Assembly: GCF_017114985.1 (NCBI RefSeq)
Contig: NZ_JABXKP010000027.1
Span: forward strand, 1-50,878
Direction: 5' to 3'
Source of the DNA: Nostoc sp. JL33
GTDB lineage: Bacteria > Cyanobacteriota > Cyanobacteriia > Cyanobacteriales > Nostocaceae
DNA: 50,878 nt
The stretch's first letter is position 1; each line of letters begins with the position of its first letter. Positions 8,515-16,999 of this stretch are shown here, piece after piece. The notes below the pieces were generated by a model. That model was not told the origin of the DNA and ran no database searches. It worked only from the letters and a program-made list of their open reading frames with translations. The position numbers were made by a program, and so were the translations under genes.

Positions 8515-11500
8515 ATGTCACTTAATTTTCAACGAACACGCGATTTACTCTATAACTTTCAATTTAGTGATTTGTTTATAGAAGAATTAGGTTGGTCTAA
8601 ACCTTCCAGACAAAAACCTGTCACCTTAAAGATTGAGAATAAGTCATATCTATACCAGAAAATTGCTGAACTTTCAGGTGTTGCAATCTTTGAAATCACC
8701 GCAAAAGATGGGAAAATACCAGACGCTAAAGCTAGAGTTGATATTCACAAAGAAATTACTAAACTCATAGCTGAAAATCTCTTAATCTTTATTACCCAAG
8801 AACGCACGCGTAGTCTTTGGTATTGGGTGAAACGAGAAGGAAGTAAAAGCTTTGTTCGTGACCATTTATATGTGAAAGGTCAACCCGGAGATTTATTTTT
8901 AAGCAAGCTTGGTTCTTTAGTCATTGATATTACTGAATTAGAACATGGGGAACCGACTGTTGTCGAAATTGCTTATAAACTACAACGTGGGTTTGATGTT
9001 GAGCCAGTCACTAAGAAGTTTTATAAGGAATTTCAAGAGCAACACCAGAAGTTTTTGCTGTTTGTTCAAGGAATTGATAATGAGACAGATAGACGTTGGT
9101 ATACATCGGTAATTCTCAATCGCCTGATGTTTGTTTATTTTCTCCAACGTAAGGGTTTTATTGATAATAAGGATTTAAATTATCTTCAAAATAAGCTGGA
9201 GTTAAGTAAGCAAAAAGGTGATAATTATTTTTATAGTGAATTTCTCAAGGCTTTGTTTTTTGAAAGCTTTGCTAAACCTGAGATTGACCGCGATTTATCT
9301 GTACAGGAATTGGTAGGAAAGGTTAAATATCTGAATGGTGGTCTATTTCTCAAACATCATATTGAAGATAAATATGATATTTCTATAGTTGATGAGGCGT
9401 TTGAACAAGTTCTAGATTTATTTGAGCGTTATTCTTGGAATCTGGATGATACGCCGGAAGGGAAAGATGATGAGATAAATCCCGATGTTTTAGGATATAT
9501 TTTTGAAAAATACATTAATCAAAAGGCTTTTGGAGCATATTATACTAGACCGCAGATTACAGAATATCTTTGTGACAGAACTATTCACAAGTTAATTGTA
9601 GACCGCGTAAATGATACGCTATCTGATAAGTATAAGCCATTTGAGGATATCAATGAACTTCTCATCAAGTTGGATACAAATGTTTGTCATCTGCTAATGG
9701 AAGATATTCTTCCTAATTTATCAATTCTTGACCCAGCTTGCGGTTCGGGTGCTTTTCTTGTGGCGGCGATGAAGACGCTAATCCAAGTTTATAGTGCGGT
9801 AATTGGGACAATTCAATTGATGGGTAATTGCTCTCTGAAAAAGACGCTTGAAGATATCCAAAGTTCTCATCCATCAGTACTTTATTTTATCAAGAAGCGG
9901 ATTGTTTCTGATAACCTCTATGGTATAGATATCATGGCGGAAGCAACAGAAATTGCTAAATTACGTCTTTTCTTAGCTTTGGTTTCTTCGGCTCACGATG
10001 TGGAAGAGTTAGAGCCTTTACCTAATATTGATTTTAATATTATGGCGGGTAATTCGTTAATTGGATTGATTAAAGTTGATGATACTGCTTTTGATGCTGT
10101 GGGAAATTCACTACAAGGAAATCTATTACAGTCTTTAGCCGCAGATAAATATCAGAAAATTCTGGAAGAAAAGAATAAATCTGTTGAACTGTACAAAAAA
10201 CACGCTTTTTTATCTAAAGAATTACCCGATACAGATACTCCTCAAGAGATTCGATTGATACACATCCGCACAAATATTGAGGAACTCAACAACAAATCGC
10301 AAGAAAAGTTAAATGTTTTGCTGTTGGATGAGTTTAGTAAGCGTTTGGGTATCAAGTATGAGGAAGTTCAGTTAACTGGAAAATCACTGAAGCGGGTTTT
10401 GAAGGTTGAGGATATTGCAGCTTTGAAGCCCTTTCACTGGGGTTATCATTTTGACAAGGTTTTAGAACGCGGCGGTTTTGATGCAATTATCACGAATCCA
10501 CCTTGGGAAGTATTTAAGCCGAATGCAAAAGAATTCTTTGCCCATTACAACGATTTAGTCACAAAGAAGAAGATGGACATTCATGCTTTTGAGCAGGAAC
10601 AAGAAAAACTTCTTAAAGACTTAGAAATTGCTGCGGCTTGGCTAGATTATCAAAAACAGTTTCCTTACATCAGTGATTATTACCGTTTATCTGAACAGTA
10701 TAAAAATCAAGTCCCTATTATAAACGGTAAAAAAGTAGGCACTGATATTAACCTTTATAAAATATTTTTGGAGCAGTGCTTTAATTTATTAAGTCCAGGT
10801 GGTGAGTGTGGCATCGTTGTTCCTAGTGGTATCTACACCGACTTAGGAGCAAAAAAACTACGGGAAATGTTATTTAATCAAACTCAAATATCTGGATTAT
10901 TCTGCTTTGAAAACCGTAAAGAAATCTTTGAAGGAGTTCATCGTAGTTTTAAGTTTGTTGTCCTCACATTTGAGAAGGGTAGTAAAACTGAAGAATTTCC
11001 AGCGTCATTCATGCGCCATGATGTGCAGGAACTGCAAAACTTTCCCAATGATGAAAGCTTCTCTATCAGTGTTGAATTAGTACGCCGTTTCTCACCTGAT
11101 TCTATGTCAATAATGGAATTTAGGAGTAGAGAAGATTTAGACATTACTGAAAAGTTACTGAGTTATCCATTGCTCTCTGATTCTCACTTGGGTTGGGGAC
11201 TTGAGCTTTACGGTGAAGAGCTTCACATGACTCGCTCAAAAAAGTATTTTCAGCAATCAGCAACTAAGTATGCCTTATATGAAGGAGGAATGATTTGGCA
11301 TTTTAAGCATGACTATGATAAACCTCATTACTGGATTAAAGAATCAGATTTAAGAGAAGTATTTTTGCATAAACGTGCGAAAAGAATAGGATTTAATGGG
11401 AAAGTTACCGAAGATTTAAAAAATGATTATGAGGTTTATAGACTGGCAATACGCAAAATAGCTTCCAACACCAATGAAAGAACGTTAATATCTACTGTAA

Positions 11501-12033
11501 TTCCAGCTTGGTCATTTGCTGGTAACTCGCTTACAGTAAATTTTCCTTTCCATCACAATACAGATAGATATAACGATTTAAGAATATCAAATTCGGAGTT
11601 ACTCGTTCTTTCTTCATTACTAAATACCTTCGTAGTTGACTATACTCTTCGCTCACGTATGACTACGAATCTTAATTCTTTTTATCTTTACCAGTTACCC
11701 GTCCCACGTTTAACAAAAAACGATCGCTACTTCAACGATATTGTACAACGCGCTGCCAAACTCATCTGCACGACACCAGAATTTGATGAACTCGCGCAAG
11801 AAGTCGGTCTAGTTTCCCATCAACAAGGCGTTACCGATGAAACAGAACGCGCTAAGTTACGCGCTGAACTTGATGGGATGATAGCACACCTTTACGGTTT
11901 AACTGAAGATGAGTTTAGCTACATCCTCACTACATTTCCGATTGTGAATGCAACTGTTAAAGAAGCAGCATTGTCAGCTTTCCGTAGCTTTGCGCCAATG
12001 TTTGGAGATTCAGAAATATTAGCATCTATCTAA
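8515..12033 (+). CDS. Eco57I-type adenine-specific DNA methyltransferase
   Basis: A 1172-aa protein with an N6-adenine methyltransferase core: SAM motif I DPACGSGAFL at residues 406-415 and catalytic motif IV NPPW at 661-664. The conserved segment GAYYTRP precedes motif I near residue 342. The ~340 N-terminal residues contain a possible nuclease or structural domain that I cannot assign, and the ~350 C-terminal residues resemble a TaqI/Eco57I-like target-recognition region. The size fits type IIG enzymes or the large methylases of DISARM- and BREX-like systems. Its nearest same-strand partner is the PLD-helicase gene at 3922. It probably modifies host DNA in a restriction/defence module; whether it also cuts is not visible. 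Confidence 0.88.
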   Translation: MSLNFQRTRDLLYNFQFSDLFIEELGWSKPSRQKPVTLKIENKSYLYQKIAELSGVAIFEITAKDGKIPDAKARVDIHKEITKLIAENLLIFITQERTRSLWYWVKREGSKSFVRDHLYVKGQPGDLFLSKLGSLVIDITELEHGEPTVVEIAYKLQRGFDVEPVTKKFYKEFQEQHQKFLLFVQGIDNETDRRWYTSVILNRLMFVYFLQRKGFIDNKDLNYLQNKLELSKQKGDNYFYSEFLKALFFESFAKPEIDRDLSVQELVGKVKYLNGGLFLKHHIEDKYDISIVDEAFEQVLDLFERYSWNLDDTPEGKDDEINPDVLGYIFEKYINQKAFGAYYTRPQITEYLCDRTIHKLIVDRVNDTLSDKYKPFEDINELLIKLDTNVCHLLMEDILPNLSILDPACGSGAFLVAAMKTLIQVYSAVIGTIQLMGNCSLKKTLEDIQSSHPSVLYFIKKRIVSDNLYGIDIMAEATEIAKLRLFLALVSSAHDVEELEPLPNIDFNIMAGNSLIGLIKVDDTAFDAVGNSLQGNLLQSLAADKYQKILEEKNKSVELYKKHAFLSKELPDTDTPQEIRLIHIRTNIEELNNKSQEKLNVLLLDEFSKRLGIKYEEVQLTGKSLKRVLKVEDIAALKPFHWGYHFDKVLERGGFDAIITNPPWEVFKPNAKEFFAHYNDLVTKKKMDIHAFEQEQEKLLKDLEIAAAWLDYQKQFPYISDYYRLSEQYKNQVPIINGKKVGTDINLYKIFLEQCFNLLSPGGECGIVVPSGIYTDLGAKKLREMLFNQTQISGLFCFENRKEIFEGVHRSFKFVVLTFEKGSKTEEFPASFMRHDVQELQNFPNDESFSISVELVRRFSPDSMSIMEFRSREDLDITEKLLSYPLLSDSHLGWGLELYGEELHMTRSKKYFQQSATKYALYEGGMIWHFKHDYDKPHYWIKESDLREVFLHKRAKRIGFNGKVTEDLKNDYEVYRLAIRKIASNTNERTLISTVIPAWSFAGNSLTVNFPFHHNTDRYNDLRISNSELLVLSSLLNTFVVDYTLRSRMTTNLNSFYLYQLPVPRLTKNDRYFNDIVQRAAKLICTTPEFDELAQEVGLVSHQQGVTDETERAKLRAELDGMIAHLYGLTEDEFSYILTTFPIVNATVKEAALSAFRSFAPMFGDSEILASI

Positions 12034-12228
12034 TCGCGGAAGAAAACCTCACCCTGGTTATGCTACGCAAAACCTGTCCCTCTCCTTAGTAAGGAGAGGG
12101 ATGTTTGTTAGGACGGGGTTAGGTTAAAATGAATTGTTGGTATAAATGCAAGAATGTGTTTATATAAGGTCTAATAAATTACTATATAAATCCGGCAGCA
12201 TTTACTTAGTCGTAATTATAATATAACT
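12034..12228. other. intergenic region with small hairpin
   Basis: The sequence contains the hairpin ctctccttagtaaggagag (12081-12099), followed by an AT-rich stretch that probably carries the promoter of the GAF gene. No gene is visible. Confidence 0.5.
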
Positions 12229-12765
12229 GTGCAAATTCATTCTGACTCAGAATTTCACCATAGCCGCGATCGCCGTGAACAGGGTTTGCAAAATTTGCTC
12301 GATCGCCTTGTTAAAACAATGCAGCGCGATCAGTTAGTCCGGCAAACAACTAATCAACTCAGAGAATCGCTTCAGGTTGATCGCGTGGTGTTGTATTATT
12401 TTTACGGGCAGTGGCAAGGACAGGTGACTTTTGAATCTTTGAGTTCTAAAGAATTCTCAATACTTGGTTCCACTGGCCCAGATGATTGTTTTAACAACGA
12501 GTATGCTGGTTTATACTTAGGAGGACGGGTAAGAGCGATCGCTGATATTCAATTAGAGCCAATCCAGCCTTGCCACCGCGATTTTCTCCGCAATATGCAG
12601 GTTCGCGCCAACCTAGTTGTACCAATTTTGATTAAGAGAGGATTATGGGGATTGCTAGTAGCACATCACTGCCAAAGTCCTCATCATTGGTCGCCATTAG
12701 ATATAGAAATGATGCAAACAGGGGCACAAACTCTCGCAACAGATCGTAACATTCTGGAGAGTTAA
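12229..12765 (+). CDS. single-GAF protein, probable DXCF cyanobacteriochrome
   Basis: A 178-aa protein (GTG start) made almost entirely of one phytochrome-like GAF domain (about residues 20-172). It contains DDCF at 85-88, matching the DXCF motif, and the canonical chromophore-site pair CH at 115-116 followed by VRANLVVPIL. The two cysteines are 28 residues apart, the spacing I recall for the well-studied DXCF protein TePixJ. DXCF cyanobacteriochromes bind a bilin through both cysteines and usually sense violet/blue versus green or yellow light. No output domain follows: the protein ends soon after the GAF fold. It could act by protein-protein contact or be the truncated head of a former sensor kinase. 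Bilin binding is inferred. Confidence 0.75.
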   Translation: MQIHSDSEFHHSRDRREQGLQNLLDRLVKTMQRDQLVRQTTNQLRESLQVDRVVLYYFYGQWQGQVTFESLSSKEFSILGSTGPDDCFNNEYAGLYLGGRVRAIADIQLEPIQPCHRDFLRNMQVRANLVVPILIKRGLWGLLVAHHCQSPHHWSPLDIEMMQTGAQTLATDRNILES

Positions 12766-12856
12766 AAGGGCGGTTAGAAACCGCGTCTACACAAGCAAAA
12801 CCCACCTTCGTGGGTTGGAAATACTCAATTTGATTTTTATATAAGGAGAAAAAATT

Positions 12857-13246
12857 GTGAAATTTGGTTACACGGTCATTTGGGTAGAGGATGTAGTTAA
12901 GACGGTTGAGTTTTACGAAAAAGCTTTTGGTCTAGTTCGTCGCACTCTGTTAGATAAGGGGCAATCTATCTGGGCGGAAATCGAAACCGGAAGCACTACA
13001 CTAGCTTTTTCCTCCAGTAACGAAGCGCAGAAGTTATTTCCTGGCGGCTTCCATGCCAACGATGCCACACAATCACCAGCATTAATCCAGATATCATTTA
13101 TCACTCCTGATGTTGGTAGCGCTTATATGAGAGCAATCGGGGCAGGCGCAAAAACACTAGATGCCCCTAAAACCCATCCTGGGGGACAAACTATTGCTCG
13201 TGTCCGCGATCCCAATGGCGTGCTGGTGTCGTTGGTGAGTGCCTAA
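12857..13246 (+). CDS. VOC superfamily (glyoxalase/bleomycin-resistance fold) protein
   Basis: A 129-aa protein with the paired beta-alpha-beta-beta-beta modules of the vicinal-oxygen-chelate fold. It starts at GTG 12857 with AAGGAG nine nt upstream (843-848 of the 12-kb block). Family signatures are YTVIWVEDVVKTVEFYEKAFGL shortened as VEDVVKTVEFYEKAFG near the N terminus and RVRDPNGVLVSLV at the C terminus. VOC proteins include glyoxalase I, dioxygenases and antibiotic-binding proteins, and sequence alone does not separate these. A palindrome 83 bp downstream probably ends the transcript. Confidence 0.85.
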   Translation: MKFGYTVIWVEDVVKTVEFYEKAFGLVRRTLLDKGQSIWAEIETGSTTLAFSSSNEAQKLFPGGFHANDATQSPALIQISFITPDVGSAYMRAIGAGAKTLDAPKTHPGGQTIARVRDPNGVLVSLVSA

Positions 13247-13328
13247 GTTGCAAGTTGTCTTACTTGTACTTAGTAGTTGCTGCTGAAAGAAGCTTTTATA
13301 GTTTAATTTGGCGTTGGACACAATTGAT

Positions 13329-13356
13329 TGCCCAAGCGATCGCGATCGCTTGGGCA
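13329..13356. terminator. 28-bp palindrome after the VOC gene
   Basis: Two 14-bp perfect arms meet without a loop and contain two overlapping HIP1 octamers; five A follow. It could terminate transcription in the minus direction (T-run on that strand) or serve as a hairpin for the VOC transcript. The remaining sequence to 13487 is AT-rich and empty. Confidence 0.5.
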
Positions 13357-13487
13357 AAAATCAATACCTAATAAACTATTTTTCAGCAGGCAGAAGTAAT
13401 TTAATTTTTAGACTTCCTTAATAAAGAAATTAGTCTAAGTAAACAAATATAAATTAACGCACCCTACAATTTAAATTTCTTAACATA

Positions 13488-13723
13488 GTTATAAATATTT
13501 CCACTTACCTACTTATTAATATTAAAGATAATGGTAAGGGGATGAATGAAGAAGTCAAACAAAAGCTTTTTGATCATTTGTTTACCACTAAAGCCGTTGG
13601 TAAAGGAACAGGATTAGGATTAGCGATCGCTCGTCAGATTGTCGAAGAAACCCACTGCGGAAAATTGAGTTTTAGTCTGTTCTGGGTGAGGGTACAGAAT
13701 TCTTCATTGAAATCATGGTGTAA
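13488..13723 (+). pseudogene. histidine kinase C-terminal remnant, frameshifted
   Basis: The remnant begins after an in-frame stop and reads INIKDNGKGM (the G1 box of the HATPase domain), then LFTTKAVGKGTGLGLAIARQ (F and G2 boxes). After GKLSF the frame breaks; moving one frame over restores SVLGEGTEFFIEIMV and a stop at 13721-13723, which is the normal end of this kinase family. The dimerisation/phospho-acceptor domain and all sensor domains are missing. It cannot be a working kinase. It lies 0.7 kb downstream of the GAF gene on the same strand and may be the other end of the same former sensor. Confidence 0.85.
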
Positions 13724-13790
13724 ATTTTTGCTTTTAGAGGTTATTTATAAAGGTTTATCCGCTTACTGCGACCCGCAGGCTAACACGACA

Positions 13791-13862
13791 ATGAAAAGTG
13801 AGTATCGCGAGTTGGTGAATGAAGTCCTAAGAAAAATAGGACGAAAAAACAAACACAGATAA
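13791..13862 (+). other. short ORF of uncertain status
   Basis: Twenty-three codons beginning MKSEYRELVNEVLRKIG and ending in a basic tail. It lies just before the ORF at 13873 and could be a separate piece of the same broken gene. No family recognised. Confidence 0.25.
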
Positions 13863-13872
13863 AATAGGTGAT

Positions 13873-14058
13873 ATGACTTTGCTGGCAAGAGCGGAAAAAT
13901 TTATTAAGAGTCAAGGCCCTGAGTGTATGCCTAATAAATATGGAATTAAGACACTAAAAGGTATTTTAAAGGCTTCTGGCTTATTTGAAATTACCGAGCC
14001 TCAAGATAGGGAGCAGAATAGCGTCTTTATTTTATATAAAAGTAAACTTCCGCACTAA
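13873..14058 (+). CDS. small protein resembling an OST-HTH/LOTUS C-terminal half
   Basis: A 61-aa basic protein. The segment MPNKYGIKTLKGILKASGLF (residues 19-38) followed by EI resembles the second half of OST-HTH/LOTUS RNA-binding domains (pattern NYGYxKLxxLLxxxxxFEI). The N-terminal half of such a domain is not present, so this may be a fragment. An ATG start is present, with a weak AGGTG upstream. Function is not assignable. Confidence 0.4.
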   Translation: MTLLARAEKFIKSQGPECMPNKYGIKTLKGILKASGLFEITEPQDREQNSVFILYKSKLPH

Positions 14059-14161
14059 CAAATAGCTGCACTAAACGACAGGTTTAAATTTTTACACTTC
14101 GGTTAAATTGATTGTGCTGCTGGCAAGCATTTATTATCTGTACTCCCCAATATCAAATTTT

Positions 14162-15394
14162 ATGGATTCAAATCCAGCATTGTGTGCAGCGATCGCTCAT
14201 CAGATTACCACCACTCCTCAACAACGAATTACTTTCGCCCAATTCATGGATATGGTATTATACCACCCTGAACACGGCTACTATTCCAGCGATGCAGTCA
14301 AAATTGGCTTTCAAGGTGGTGATTTTTTTACCTCTCCAAACCTCTGTGCTGACTTTGGCGAGTTACTAGCAGAACAATTTTTGCAAATGTGGGAGATTTT
14401 AGGAAAACCTGTACCCTTTTCTTTGGTAGAAATGGGAGCAGGTCAAGGATTGCTGGCATTGCATATCCTCAAATATCATCAGCTACGCTACCCAGATTTT
14501 TTTAGGGCGCTGGAGTACATCATTGTTGAAAAGTCCCCAACTTTAAGACAAGAACAGCAGCAACGCTTGCAAGATTTACCTGTGCGTTGGTGCAATCTAG
14601 AGGATATACCACCGAATGCGATCGCAGGCTGCTTTTTTTCTAATGAGTTAGTAGATGCTTTCCCCGTGCATCAATTCATTCTAGAAACGGGAGAACTGCG
14701 AGAAATTTATGTGACAATCCAACCTCCTTCCCAAGAAACTAAGGGTGAATCTTTCTCCCCTCCCCGCATCGGGGAGGGGTTGGGGGAGAGGTCAAATTTT
14801 GCATTTGTAGAAGTTACAGGAGAACCTTCAACGCCCCAACTAGCTGAGTATTTGAATTTACTGGGAATCAACTTTGCTCAAAGTGCATATCCAGATGGCT
14901 ATCGCAGTGAAATTAATTTGGCTGCTTTAGACTGGTTGAGTATAGTAGCAGACCGCTTGCAGCGCGGCTATGTGTTAACAATTGATTATGGCTACCCCGC
15001 AAGTCGTTACTATAATCCCAGGCGATCGCAAGGAACGCTACAGTGTTATTATCATCACCGTTTCCATGACAACCCCTATATCAATATTGGAAGACAAGAT
15101 ATTACTGCCCATGTTGACTTTACGGCTTTGGAACGCTGGGGCGAGAAGTACAATTTAAGGAATGTTGGTTTTATTCAGCAGGGATTATTTTTGATGGCGT
15201 TGGGGTTAGGCGAACGCATTGCTGCCCTTCGTGATCAACAGCAATCCCTCTCACAGGTACTAAAGCGGCGGGAGGCACTACACCAACTTATAGATCCCAC
15301 AGGACTAGGTGGTTTTGGAGTCCTAGTTCAAAGCAAAGGTTTGGACAAGAGAGAAATTTCTCAACCACTAAAAGGATTGACTCTGCCAGAGTAA
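14162..15394 (+). CDS. midA: class I SAM-dependent methyltransferase, MidA/NDUFAF7 family
   Basis: A 410-aa protein when started at ATG 14162 (MDSNPALCAAIAHQI); a TTG at 14108 would add 18 hydrophobic residues of doubtful reality. Family motifs are ITFAQFMDMVLYHPEHGYYS, shortened to FMDMVLYHPEHGYYS, the SAM region VEMGAGQGLLA, and GCFFSNELVDAFPVH. In mitochondria NDUFAF7 methylates an arginine of complex I subunit NDUFS2, the homologue of NdhH, so a role in NDH-1 assembly is plausible here by family analogy. A dispersed repeat is inserted in frame at 14742-14795 (about residues 195-211), adding an extra loop rich in Ser, Pro and Gly. Confidence 0.9.
   Translation: MDSNPALCAAIAHQITTTPQQRITFAQFMDMVLYHPEHGYYSSDAVKIGFQGGDFFTSPNLCADFGELLAEQFLQMWEILGKPVPFSLVEMGAGQGLLALHILKYHQLRYPDFFRALEYIIVEKSPTLRQEQQQRLQDLPVRWCNLEDIPPNAIAGCFFSNELVDAFPVHQFILETGELREIYVTIQPPSQETKGESFSPPRIGEGLGERSNFAFVEVTGEPSTPQLAEYLNLLGINFAQSAYPDGYRSEINLAALDWLSIVADRLQRGYVLTIDYGYPASRYYNPRRSQGTLQCYYHHRFHDNPYINIGRQDITAHVDFTALERWGEKYNLRNVGFIQQGLFLMALGLGERIAALRDQQQSLSQVLKRREALHQLIDPTGLGGFGVLVQSKGLDKREISQPLKGLTLPE
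14742..14795. repeat. hairpin repeat inserted in frame in midA
   Basis: The segment holds cccctcccc (14757-14765) and ggggagggg (14771-14779) around gcatc, plus flanking gttgggggagag. This is the cccctccccgc...gggagggg hairpin family that is dispersed between genes in Nostoc. Here it is translated as roughly ESFSPPRIGEGLGERS without breaking the frame. Confidence 0.7.
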
Positions 15395-15468
15395 ACGTAA
15401 AAAAAGAAAAGTTAAAATAGCATCACAGTGATTACTGTAAAGTTAAACACACTACAAAAGTAATAATT

Positions 15469-15564
15469 ATGAACACTCACGACCTTTTAATGCTAGTAAC
15501 CTTACTTACTCCAGGTATTTTACTTTCAGTGATAATTATGGCGACTTTTGCTGCTGGTGGTTGA
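15469..15564 (+). CDS. 31-aa single-span membrane peptide
   Basis: An ATG-started ORF of 31 codons whose product is almost entirely one hydrophobic helix (residues 5-28, beginning MNTHDLLMLVTLLTPGILL). Size and composition resemble the tiny subunits of photosystems, cytochrome b6f or NDH-1, but I cannot match it to any named one. No strong ribosome binding site is visible. The surrounding intergenic region is otherwise repeats, so this could also be chance. Confidence 0.45.
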   Translation: MNTHDLLMLVTLLTPGILLSVIIMATFAAGG

Positions 15565-15821
15565 TTGCCAGAGTTAGGGAGTAGGGAGTAGAGAAACTGG
15601 GATTTGCGATCGCATCTTAAATCTTAAATAACTACTTCCTTTATTAATTTGAATCAAACAATGCGATCGCGATGTCCACGATGGTCTGTTCGCGCAGCGC
15701 CTCCAAGAGTTAAGCCTGAATTTATACTCGCTCCGCCAGAAGGAAGCTACGTGGAATAATTCTAAAATCCAAAATCTAAAATTAAATGACACAGCTAGTG
15801 GCTTGATTGCTCTTTTCTTCA

Positions 15822-15849
15822 ATCCAAAATCCAAAATCCAAAATCCAAA
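15822..15849. repeat. short tandemly repeated repetitive sequence, heptamer x4
   Basis: Four direct copies of the heptamer atccaaa. Heptameric STRRs are a well-known feature of heterocystous cyanobacteria. A diverged set (attctaaaatccaaaatctaaaat, split: attctaaaatcc, aaaatctaaaat) lies about 60 bp upstream. Confidence 0.85.
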
Positions 15850-15882
15850 ATTGTTTGACGCTGTACCAAAGGAACATGAAAA

Positions 15883-16761
15883 ATGAAGGTGGCATTTCTG
15901 GGAACTGGACTGATGGGACTACCAATGGCTCAAAGGTTATTAGCCGCAGATATACAGCTAGTTGCCTACAATCGCACCCCAGAAAAATTAGCGCCACTAC
16001 AAGCAGCTGGGGCTGAAATTGCTACACATCCGCGCCACGCCATTCGTGCTGCTGAGTGTGTAATCCTCATGCTTACTAATGCCTCCGCTATTTATAATGT
16101 GTTGCTTTCAGATACTGCTTGGCAAACTCTAGAAGGGCGCACGATCATCCAAATGGGAACAATTACTCCCACAGAAAGCCAGGAAATTAGAGATGCAGTT
16201 GTTGCAGGTGGTGGTGAATATTTAGAAGCACCCGTATTAGGAAGTATCCCGGAAGCAAAAGCTGGCAAGTTGAGCGTTATGGTAGGCGCCGAACCAGAAC
16301 AATATGAACGCCACTTCAAGTTACTCCAAAATTTTGGGACAGAACCTTTACTTATCGGGCGAGTGGGATCTGCGGCGGCGCTGAAATTGGCACTAAATCA
16401 ACTAATAGCTTCTTTAACAACTAGCTTTGCTCTGAGTCTAGCTTTTGTCCAGCGTCAGGGTGTCGATGTGGATGTGTTTATGCAAATATTGCGCGACAGT
16501 TCACTCTACGCACCTACTTTTGACAAAAAGCTACAACGGATGTTGGATGGCAATTATGCTGATCCCAATTTCCCCACAAAACACTTGCTTAAAGATACAG
16601 AATTGTTTATCTCGGAAGCGAAATCTCAGAATTTGGATCTCAGCAGTATTAAAGGAGTGCGGCAAATCTTGCAGACAGCCGTGAAAATGTCATTTGCTGA
16701 TGATGATTACTCATCACTATTTTCTGTAATTAAAGAATGGGGAGAAGCGATCGGGGAATAA
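15883..16761 (+). CDS. NAD(P)-dependent oxidoreductase, beta-hydroxyacid dehydrogenase family
   Basis: A 292-aa enzyme with an N-terminal Rossmann domain (FLGTGLMGLPMAQRLL at residues 5-20, the GxGxMG signature) and a C-terminal all-helical domain. The substrate-binding signature is seen as EAPVLGSIPEAKAGKL, and the catalytic-lysine segment as AALKLALNQLIAS. The family includes 3-hydroxyisobutyrate, tartronate-semialdehyde and succinic-semialdehyde reducing enzymes; the substrate cannot be fixed from sequence. Preceded by heptamer repeats and followed by a repeat-filled gap. Confidence 0.88.
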   Translation: MKVAFLGTGLMGLPMAQRLLAADIQLVAYNRTPEKLAPLQAAGAEIATHPRHAIRAAECVILMLTNASAIYNVLLSDTAWQTLEGRTIIQMGTITPTESQEIRDAVVAGGGEYLEAPVLGSIPEAKAGKLSVMVGAEPEQYERHFKLLQNFGTEPLLIGRVGSAAALKLALNQLIASLTTSFALSLAFVQRQGVDVDVFMQILRDSSLYAPTFDKKLQRMLDGNYADPNFPTKHLLKDTELFISEAKSQNLDLSSIKGVRQILQTAVKMSFADDDYSSLFSVIKEWGEAIGE

Positions 16762-16999
16762 ATTTTCGTAGAGCCTGGGCGAATAGAATAGAGCCTCCGG
16801 CACGCTGACGCGTAGCTTGCTTCTCCGTAGGAGTACGCGGCTATACAAACAAAGCCCACCTGCGTGGGCTAAGAGAACATTAAGGTTTTTAACCCGCGTT
16901 CGCCCTTGGCGTTTCGCAGGAAAGGCGGGTTTTGCCTGTATAGAGGCGGTTTCTAACCGCCCTTTTAACGTTAAGTTGACTGAATCCTTAATAAGGATA
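16762..16999. repeat. dispersed hairpin repeats between convergent genes
   Basis: The region contains gcccacctgcgtgggc (16854-16869) and gggcggttagaaaccgc-like sequence on the minus strand (gcggtttctaaccgccc near 16947-16963). The same unit occurs in the opposite orientation at about 12769-12785. These belong to one dispersed repeat family. No gene is supported; open frames through this region are shadows. Confidence 0.6.
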
